Origin: Apium graveolens
Taxonomy: Eukaryota > Streptophyta > Magnoliopsida > Apiales > Apiaceae
Direction: 5' to 3'
NCBI RefSeq assembly: GCF_009905375.1
Contig: NC_133649.1
Location: 221,801,380-221,865,379 of the forward strand
DNA length: 64,000 bases
Below the pieces are notes generated by a model that was not told the origin of the DNA, did not search any database, and saw only the letters and a list, made by a program, of their open reading frames with translations. Of the stretch, positions 56,401-64,000 are shown piece after piece; within the stretch, counting starts at the first letter, position 1; the number at the start of each line of letters is the position of its first letter. The position numbers were made by a program, and so were the translations under genes.

Positions 56401-58097
56401 TCAATGAAACCAGCCTCTAAGAGCTTTTCTACTTCCTGTTTTATAGCCTCTTGTCTTTCCGGGGCAAAATTTCTTTTCTTTTGTTTCACTGTCTTCCGGC
56501 TTGGATCCACATTTAGCTTGTGAGTAATTAACTCCGGGTCTATGCCTGGCATATCAGCTACTGACCATGCAAACACATCACTATTTTCTTGTAAAAATTT
56601 CACTAACTTCCCTCTAAGAGGCTCCTCTAATGTGGCTCCAATGAAAGTCATCCTCTCAGGATTCTCGGGGTCTAAAGGAACCGAAACCAATTCTTCTGCT
56701 GGCCTTCCTCTATTCTCATCATTTTCTCGAACATCCATATCTTCAATAGGAAGAACCTGCCCCCCGACTCCATCTGCCCTCAAAGAGGCCACATAACAGC
56801 TTCTAGCCATTTTTTGATCTCCTCTCTCTTCTCCAATCCCGTTTCGGGTGGGAAACTTCATGACTGAATGGTAGGAAGAGGGGACTGCCTTGAAGGCATG
56901 TATCCCTGTTCTCCCCATGATAGCATTATAAGTTAAACTAGCCTTTACCACCATGAAATCCAGCATCTGTGTTGCTTGCCTTGGTTCCGTACCTATGGTG
57001 GTTGGCAATTTGATTATCCCTTCCACAGGACATTCTACTCCAGCAAATCCATATATCGGCATGTCGGTTGGTGTCAACTGGGAGTCGTTATATCCCATTC
57101 TTAGAAAGGTGTCGTGGAGCAAGATATCCACAGAAGCACCATTATCCACAAGGACCCTCTTAACCGGGCTATTTCCTATTATCGGTGTTATGACCAGCGG
57201 GTCGTCATGGGGAAACTTCACACCCTCTAGGTCGGAATCATCAAAAGCCAATGTTACTTCTGTCCTGGCCCTCTTCGGGGCTTCTCCAACAATATGCATA
57301 ACCTCCCTAGTATATGCCTTTCTGGAATTTTTGGACAATCCAGCAGCAGTTGGACCTCCAAAGATCGTGTTTATCACTGTCCCTCGAGGGCGTCGCGGTC
57401 CTCCAAAAATTGCATTTATAACCGGCCCTCTGGGTTGGGGATTCCGCCCCTGATCATCTTGGTCCCTCCTACGATCTTCAAAATTCTTCCTTTCATTATT
57501 ATTTCTGTCCCCTCCATCTCCAGTATACTTGTTCAACCTTCCTTTTCGAATCAAAAACTCAATTTCATCTTTCAATTGCCTACACTCATCGGTGTCATGG
57601 CCAACATCCTTGTGAAACCTGCAATACTTGCTCTTATCTAGCTTGGTGGGATCAGCCTTCAAGGGCTTAGGCCAGCGAATATCTCTATCTTTCTCAATCT
57701 CCATCAAAATCTGACTTCTAGGAGCACTCAGCTTAGCGTATTCAGTGAACTTTTGCCCAGGTCCTCCCTTCTTGGGGGTTGAATCAGGGTTTTGTTCGGT
57801 TCTAGGATATTTGTCCTTAGCGATATACTCCAAATCAGTTTTTCGCTTCTTGCCTCCAGTGGGCTCATTACTCACTACGGTCTTCCTCATGCTTTCTTCA
57901 ACCTTGATATACTTCCCTGCCCTCTCTTGGAGTTGCAACATGTTTTCAGGGGGACGTTTGGCCAAGGACATCTTGAAAAACTCATCCCTAGTTCCTTGTT
58001 GCAGTGCTATCATGGCTACCTTATCATCAAGGTCTGGGACTTTTAAAGCCTCCTTTGTAAAACAATTCAGGTAATCTCTCAAGGATTCCTTAGCTCC
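53448..58097 (-). pseudogene. pol: Tat pol (protease, RT, RNase H, aRNase H, integrase), minus strand, two internal stops
   Basis: One frame on the minus strand, shared with gag. In order from high coordinates: CCHC-type knuckle YCRFHKDVGHDTDEC (about 57610), protease VDNGASVDILL (about 57140), and RT with WRMCIDFTDLND and YVDDMLVKS (about 56020). Then Gypsy RNase H (about 55600-55260), a second RNase H starting YFDGASKTNSSGAG with NNEAEYEAL and HIPREENAKADALSK (about 55150-54800), and integrase with HHCC, D in WGMDILGP, D in VTDNGAQF. TAG at 55737-55739 replaces a Lys codon and TAA at 54009-54011 follows the integrase core. The last segment (53927-53448) is the integrase C-terminus. No frameshift, only stops. 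Confidence 0.92.
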
Positions 58098-59153
58098 CTA
58101 CACAAGACTCATAAGAGATGCTGAACTTTTCTCATGGACTCTTCCACTGATAAATTGCTTAATAAAAGCCTGACTTAATTCTCTGAACGATCCAATAGAA
58201 TTTGGGGGCAGGCGACTGTACCATCTTTGAGCCATACCCGACAGAGTTTGAGGGAAGGCCCGACACTTTATAGCATCATTCACGGGTTGCAGCAGCAGTG
58301 CATTAGAGAATGTCCTAACATGATTAGCGGGATCTCCCGTGCCATCATAGGCTTTGATAGTGGGCATCTTGAATTTCCTCGAGATATGGGCATTCATTAT
58401 CTCTTCTGTGAAGGGTGGAGTTGGATTATCAGGATCTCCAAGGGGAAGGAGATTGCTTGGATCAGTTCTTGGGACAGCAGCCCTTCTTCTTACCGGACCA
58501 TCCAGGTCTATGACAGGAGGAGGATTTCTCCCCCTAGGAGGTATCTGGGGTCTGGTGGCCTGGTGAGCCTCTAAATCACGCCTCAGCCTTTGGATTTCAG
58601 CCTCATGAGCCCTGATCCTTTCCTGCACTTCTTGGGGATTCGCCCCTGGGGTGCTCTGGGGGCGTTGCTTTCCATCAGCCATTGGCTCTTTTCCAGGACG
58701 CCTCCTTCTCGGGGCCACTTCATCATCCGAAGATTCGGAGTCTCTCTCAGTGTATGGACCAGAAAATTCCCGATCCTCAGGGATAGGAACCAAACCTCGT
58801 ATATAGGGGGGCGACCTCCCTCGTGCTTCGCTTCGCCCAGCATATCCGCTTCCTCCAACCTCAGGGTGAAGGGGCATCCCATAAGGGGGGTTAGTAGTAA
58901 CAATAGTTGAATATTCATACCCGACGGGTCGAGAATTCACAGGTATATGTATTTATTGAACTTGAGGATTCGTACCTTGAATTGGGGGAGTTATCCCTTG
59001 TAGCTGGGGTTGAGTTGCCCCTGTCTGGGCTTCCTTCTGAGTAGATGCATAAGTTGAATGGGGAGGAACATCCACGGTTGATAAAATCACCTGGGTTGTC
59101 TCTGATGGTGTTCCTTCCTCTAGAGCTCCAATTGTTCTCCGTGTTCTCGCCAT
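58098..59153 (-). pseudogene. gag: Tat gag, minus strand, two stops
   Basis: ATG at 59153-59151 (MARTRRT) opens gag just after the primer site. A TAA at 58953-58955 and a TAG at 58098-58100 are in frame; in the head-to-head copy both positions are Gln codons, so these are C-to-T changes. The retrotransposon gag domain (GDPANHVRTFSNALLL, AFPQTLSGMAQRWYSRLPP) lies at about 58390-58150, preceded by an acidic, Arg/Pro-rich region with a short coiled coil. Gag would form the particle; pol follows in the same frame. Confidence 0.9.
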
Positions 59154-59169
59154 GGTTATTGTTGTGCTT

Positions 59170-59187
59170 CCCACAGACGGCGCCAAA
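59170..59187 (-). other. Primer binding site of minus-strand Tat element
   Basis: Minus strand TTTGGCGCCGTCTGTGGG follows the LTR end. The start TGGCGCCGT fits the 3' end of plant tRNA-Asp; the rest does not pair fully. Confidence 0.75.
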
Positions 59188-59756
59188 TGTTATGGATAAG
59201 AAGCTAAGGTTATTATTTGCTGTATTTATTACTAAGATTCGGGAGCTCAAGGCCTTTAATGGCTGCTCTCGTGTGTTGTAGCTTAATTCTGCCTTTACGA
59301 GATGCCTACGTATCTCTGTGAATTAGAGAATCAAGCCAAAAAACGTAGTTCTGATTTGTGGGGTGAGGCCCCTTATATAGATGTGGGAGTCCTTGAATTG
59401 GACTTGGTATAGGAGACTTGGTGGACAAGCCTCTGAATTAGGATAGACTTAGGAGTCCTAGGAAGTAGGAAGCTGATTCCTTATCCTTTTAGGTCCCCTT
59501 GAGGCTAATCTATAAGGATTTATATCCTTATCGGGACTCTTCTCAATTGCTGATTTTTCCCTTATTAATTAATTACGAAATTAATTAATAATTAGGGCTT
59601 TTGGGCCTTTTTTATTCCATCAGGCCTGATCTGGTCCATCAGGCTTAACCTTTCTGGTCTGAGTATCATATATCTTTTTATTGGGCCTAGCAGCCCACAG
59701 CTTGTACAATTAATGCAGTATTTAATTATACAATCATAATTTATTTATCCCTATCA
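59188..59756 (-). repeat. 5' LTR of minus-strand Tat element
   Basis: 569 bp, same length as the 3' LTR at 35463. Flanked outside by ATATA. Confidence 0.9.
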
Positions 59757-59781
59757 ATATATATGAATGAGATTATGTATA

Positions 59782-60358
59782 TGATAGAGATAAATAAATC
59801 CTGATAATTAAATATTATAGTAATTATAAAAGGTTTGGGCTGCAAGGCCCAATAAGAAGATGTATGACATTCAGACCAAAAAGGTCAACACATTGATCAG
59901 GCCTGATGGACCAGATCAGGCCTGATGGAACAAAGAAGGCCCAAAAACCTTGAATATTAATTAATTTCGTAATTAATTAATAAGGGAAAAATTAGCTATT
60001 GAGAAGAGCCACGATAAGGATATAAATCCTTGCAGATTAGCCTCAGAGGGACCTAAAAGGATAAGGAATCAGTTTCCTGCTATTTAGGACTCCAAAGTCC
60101 ATTCTAATTTTGAGACTTGCCAACTAGGTCTCCTATATCAAGTCCAATTCGAGGACCACCAGCATCTATATAAAGGGTCTCACCCCACAAATCAGAACTA
60201 CATTTTTTGGCTTGATTCTCTAATTCACAGAGATACATAGGCATCTCGTAAAGGTAGAGTTAAGCTACGAAACACGAGAGCAGCCATTAAAGGCCTTGAG
60301 CTCCCGAACCTTAGCAATAAATACAGCAAATAATAACCTTAGTTTTTTATCCATAACA
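59782..60358 (+). repeat. 5' LTR of plus-strand Tat element
   Basis: 577 bp. CATCTATATAAAGGG (about 60163) is a likely TATA box. The inverse of the same box is in the minus-strand copy (CCCTTATATAGATG near 59370). Confidence 0.9.
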
Positions 60359-60376
60359 TTTGGCGCCGTCTGTGGG
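60359..60376 (+). other. Primer binding site of plus-strand Tat element
   Basis: TTTGGCGCCGTCTGTGGG directly after the LTR, identical to the other copy. Confidence 0.75.
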
Positions 60377-60392
60377 AAACACAACAATAACC

Positions 60393-62849
60393 ATGGCGAG
60401 AACACGGAGAACAGTTAGAGCCCTTGGAGGAGAATCACCAACGGGGATAACCCAAGTGATTTCTTCAACTGTGGAGGTGCCTCCTCACTCAACCTATGCA
60501 GCCATGCAAGGAGAAGCCCAGATAGGGGCAACTGAACCTCAGCCACAAGGGACGATCCCCTCGACTACTCAAGGTACGAATCTTCAAGTTCAACAAATAC
60601 ACGTACCTGTGAATTCTCGACCCGTCGGGTACGAATATTCAACTGTTGTTACTACTAACCCCCCTTATGGGATGCCCCTTTATCCCGAGGTTGGAGGAAG
60701 CGGACATGCTGGACGGAGTGAACCACAAGGGCGATCGCCCCCATACATACGAGGTTTGGCTCCTATTTCTGAGGATCAGGAATTTTCTGGTCCTTACACT
60801 GAGAGAGACTCCGAATCTTCGGATGATGAAGTAGCCCCAAGAAGGAGACGTGCTGACAAAGAGCCGATGGATGAAGGTAGCCAACGCTCCCAGAGCACCC
60901 AAGGGATGAATCCCCAAGAAGTGCAGGAAAGAACCAGGGCTCACGAGGCTGAGATTCAAAGGCTGAGGCGTGACCTGGAGGCGCACCAGACCACCAGACC
61001 CCCAGCACCTCCTAGGGGGAGAAATCCTCCTCCCATCATAGACCTGGATTGTCCAGTGTAGAGAAGGGTTGTTGTCCCAAGGGCTGATCCAAACAATCTT
61101 CTTCCCCTTGGAGATCCCGATGATCCTACTCCACCCTTCACTGAAAATATAATGAATGCCCATATCTCAAGGAAGTTCAAGATGCCAACTATAAAATCTT
61201 ATGATGGTACGGGAGATCCCGCTAATCATGTTAGAACATTTTCTAATGCACTGCTGTTGCAGCCCGTGAATGATGCTATTAAGTGTCGGGCCTTCCCTCA
61301 AACCCTGTCGGGTATAGCTCAAAGGTGGTATAGTCGCTTGCCCCCAAATTCTATTGGGTCGTTCAGAGAATTAAGTCAGGCTTTTATTAAGCAATTCATC
61401 AGTGGGAGAGTTCATGAGAAAAGTTCAGCATCTCTTATGAGCATTGTGCAGGGAACAAAGGAATCCTTGAGAGATTACCTGAATCGTTTCACAAAGGAGG
61501 CTTTAAAAGTCCAAGATCTGGATGATAAAGTAGCCATGATAGCACTGCAACAAGGAACTAGGGATGAGTTTTTTAAGATGTCCTTGGCCAAACGTCCCCC
61601 TGAAAGCATGTTGCAGCTCCAGGATAGGGCAGAGAAGTATATCAAGGTTGAAGAAAGCATGAGGAAGACCGTAGTAAATAATGAGCCCACTGGAGGCAAG
61701 AAGCGGAAAACTGATCTGTAGTATGTTGCTAAGGACAAGTATCCTAGAACTGAGCAAAACTCTGATTCAACCCCCAAGAAGGGAGGACTTGGGCAAAAGT
61801 TCACTGAATACGCTAAGCTGAATGCTCCTAGAAGCCAGATCCTGATGGAGATCGAGAAAGATAGAGATATCCGTTGGCCTAAGCCCTTGAAGGCTGATCC
61901 TGCCAAGCTAGATAAAAGCAAGTATTGCAGATTTCACAAAGATGTTGGTCATGACACCGATGAGTGTAGGCAACTGAAAGATGAAATTGAGTTTCTGATT
62001 CGAAAAGGAAGATTGAACAAATATACTGGAGAAGGAGGGGATAGAAACAACAATGTGAGAAGGAACTTTGATGACCGAAGGAGAGATCAAGAAGATCAGG
62101 GGCGAAATCCCCAACCTAGGGGACCTGTGATAAACACAATCTTCAGAGGACCGCGCCCCCAAGGGCCTGTGATTAACACAATTTTTGGAGGATCAACTGC
62201 TGCTGGGTTATCCAAGAACTCCAGGAAAGCGTATGCTCGAGAAGTTATGCATATTGTTGGGGAAGCCCCGAAGAGGGCCAGGACAGGAGTAACAATGTTT
62301 TTTGATGATTCTGATCTGGAGGGTGTGAAATTTCCCCATGACGACCCATTGGTCATAACCCCGATAATAGGGAACAGTCCGGTAAGAAGGGTCCTTGTGG
62401 ATAATGGTGCTTCAGTAGATATCTTGCTTCATGACGCCTTTCTAAGGATGGGGTATAACGACTCCCAATTGACCCAAACCGACATGCCGATATATGGATT
62501 TGCAGGAGTAGAATGTCCCCTGGAAGGGATAATCAAGTTGCCAACCACCATAGGTCAGGAAACAAGGCAAGCAACGCAGATGTTGGACTTTGTGGTGGTA
62601 AAGGCTACTTCAACTTATAATGCTATCACGGGGAGAACAGGGATACATGCCTTCAAGGCAGTCCCTTCTTCTTATCATTCAGTTATGAAATTTCTGACTC
62701 GAGATGGAATTGGAGAAGAAAGAGGAGATCAAAAAATGGCAAGAAGCTGTTATGTGGCCTCCTTAAGGGCAGATGGAGTCGGGGGCAGGTTCTTTCTATT
62801 GAAGATCTGGATATCCGAGAGAATGATGAAAAAAGAGGAAAGCCAGTAG
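60393..62849 (+). pseudogene. gag: Tat gag-protease, plus strand, with stops and frameshift
   Basis: ATG 60393 (MARTRRTV) begins gag. In-frame stops are TAG 61059-61061 and TAG 61719-61721. The gag domain is at about 61150-61480, knuckle YCRFHKDVGHDTDEC at about 61924 and protease VDNGASVDILLHD at about 62398. Near 62790 one extra base shifts the frame, so this frame ends at 62849 and pol continues in another. None of these breaks is shared with the minus-strand copy. Confidence 0.9.
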
Positions 62850-64000
62850 AAGACTTAGTTTCAATTCCTTTGGCCCCTGAAGATCCTGGGAAGGTGACTT
62901 TTATTGGAGCAACGCTCGAGGAGCCCCTTAGAGGGAAGTTGGTGAAATTTTTGCAAGAAAATAGTGATGTTTTTGCATGGTCAGCAGTTGATATGCCAGA
63001 CATAGACCCAGAACTGATTACTCACAAGTTGAATGTGGACCCAGATCGGAAGACGGTAAAACAAAAGAAAAGAAGCTTTGCTCTAGAAAGGCAAGAAGCT
63101 ATAAAACAATAAGTGGAGAAGCTCTTGGAGGCTGGTTTCATTGAGGAGATTCAATTTCCAGAATGGTTAGCAAATCCTGTAATGGTGAAGAAGGCTAATG
63201 GAAAATGGAGGATGTGTGTGGACTTCACTGATCTAAATGATGCATGTCCTAAGGATTGTTTTCCGTTACCAAGGATCGATACTTTGATAGATGCCACTGC
63301 TGGGCATGAAATGCTGAGCTTCATGGATGGATTTAGTGGATACAATCAGATCAAGATGCACAAGGACGACATTCCATAGGTATCTTTCATCACCGACTTT
63401 GGTGTTTATTGTTATCTTATTATGGCGTTTGGTCTCAAGAATGCAGGAGCCACCTATCAAAGGTTGGTAAATAAAATTTTTAAGGATTTTATTGGCAAGA
63501 CTATGGAAGTTTATGTTGATGACATGTTAGTCAAGAGTCTAGTAAAGACTGATCATATAGCCCATTTAAGGGAAGCTTTTGAGGTCCTGAGGTACCACAA
63601 AATGATGTTAAATCCTACAAAGTGTGCATTCGGAGTTGGATCTGGAAAATTTTTGGGATTGATGGTCTCCAAGAGAGGGATCGAGGCCAACCCCGATAAA
63701 ATAAAGGCAATCCTGGACATGGAACCGCCAAAACCTATCAAGGATGTTCAGAAGCTCACAGGGAGGGTTGCTGCTTTGAGACGATTCATCTCTAAGTCAG
63801 GAGACAAGTGCCTATCATTCTTTAAGTCACTAAAAAACATTAAGGACTTTGTATGGAATGAGGAAAATCAGAAGGCTTTTGAAGAATTGAAGAAATATAT
63901 GGCGCAGGCCCCGTTGTTGGCCAAGCCAGTTTTGAATGAAGTTTTATTCTTGTACTTAGCTGTTTCAGAGAGTGCCTTGAGCGCTGTATTGGTTAAGGAG
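62790..64000 (+). pseudogene. pol: Tat pol (RT to RNase H start), plus strand, truncated by window end
   Basis: After the frameshift the frame reads TFIGATLEEPLRGKLVKF, then RT motifs with stops TAA 63110-63112 and TAG 63377-63379, YVDDMLVKS (about 63512), and runs open to 64000 into RNase H (SESALSAVLVKE). The stops stand where the other copy has Glu and Lys. The remaining domains lie beyond the window. Confidence 0.9.

Larger units (their letters stand above)
35463..59756 (-). mobile_element. Tat-lineage Ty3/Gypsy retrotransposon, minus strand, with antisense extra ORF; split by Tekay-like element
   Basis: Two 569-bp LTRs (35463-36031 and 59188-59756) are flanked by ATATA. On the minus strand the 5' LTR at 59756-59188 is followed by the primer site TGGCGCCGTCTGTGGG, whose first nine to ten bases fit plant tRNA-Asp, then gag, protease, RT, RNase H, a second RNase H and integrase. 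A long 3' region has an ORF in the opposite direction, and a polypurine tract precedes the 3' LTR. Dual RNase H and an antisense extra ORF between pol and 3' LTR are features of Tat elements (Grande/Retand-like). Without the 13.6-kb insertion it would be about 10.7 kb. LTRs differ at about twelve sites (about 2 percent). Confidence 0.92.
59782..64000 (+). mobile_element. Second Tat-lineage Gypsy element, plus strand, runs off the window
   Basis: A 577-bp LTR (59782-60358, TGATAGAG...CATAACA) is followed by TTTGGCGCCGTCTGTGGG and gag-pol closely related to the minus-strand copy. Only 25 bp separate the two 5' LTRs, so the copies are head-to-head. The 3' half lies outside. The LTR is clearly more diverged from the other copy's LTR than those two are from each other, so it is a separate insertion, not a duplication of the first. 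Confidence 0.9.

Noticed and set aside
54664..58910. Plus-strand ORFs across Tat gag-pol
   Set aside because: They are mirror frames of the conserved minus-strand gag-pol and show no protein family of their own.

Overview
This window is nuclear DNA of a flowering plant, most likely a eudicot with a repeat-rich genome. The evidence is AT-rich intergenic DNA, GT-AG introns, exon pieces of plant-specific families (RopGEF PRONE, HD-Zip IV, type-A response regulator, SnRK1 beta), tRNA-iMet primer sites (TGGTATCAGAGC) and plant lineages of Copia and Gypsy elements. The species cannot be fixed from the sequence. Almost everything is transposon, much of it nested, and no intact ordinary host gene was found.

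Layout. 1-3012: a RING-H2 ubiquitin-ligase gene interrupted by a 1.08-kb TRIM-like element and carrying a second frameshift. 3095-5866: a tRNA-derived SINE candidate and two hAT-type MITEs with perfect 8-bp target duplications and CCCGAA-rich interiors. 6020-34518: a region bounded by CACTA-like inverted ends (CACTACACCATA / CGCTACACCATA, both flanked by GAC). It holds minus-strand exon fragments of at least six unrelated host genes: ARR8/9-like response regulator, PIG-M, HD-Zip IV, SnRK1 beta subunit, ABCG/PDR transporter and RopGEF, plus a promoter/5'UTR-like piece. Two ABCG/RopGEF pieces are fused in one exon. This looks like a multi-gene-capturing (Pack-type) DNA transposon and is the most interesting object here. 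It was later hit by a solo Copia LTR (6926-21780, TSD GAATC), which was itself hit by a 13.3-kb Sirevirus-like Copia (7688-20968, TSD TACCC), and separately by an 8-kb Copia (22627-30585, TSD GAGCC).

35463-59756: a minus-strand Tat-lineage Gypsy element (TSD ATATA) with gag-pol, two RNase H domains and an antisense, intron-containing additional ORF on the plus strand. That ORF is split by a 13.6-kb Tekay-like Gypsy element with 4-kb LTRs (38525-52157, TSD GCTAG). From 59782 to the window end a second Tat copy starts head-to-head with the first, 25 bp away, giving a large inverted repeat.

Relative age can be read from nesting and from by-eye LTR differences: the Tekay-like element is youngest among the large elements (about 0.35 percent), the two Copia elements are near 1.6 percent and the first Tat copy is near 2 percent. 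All large coding regions carry stops or frameshifts, so recent insertions of coding-dead elements imply mobilisation by partners elsewhere.
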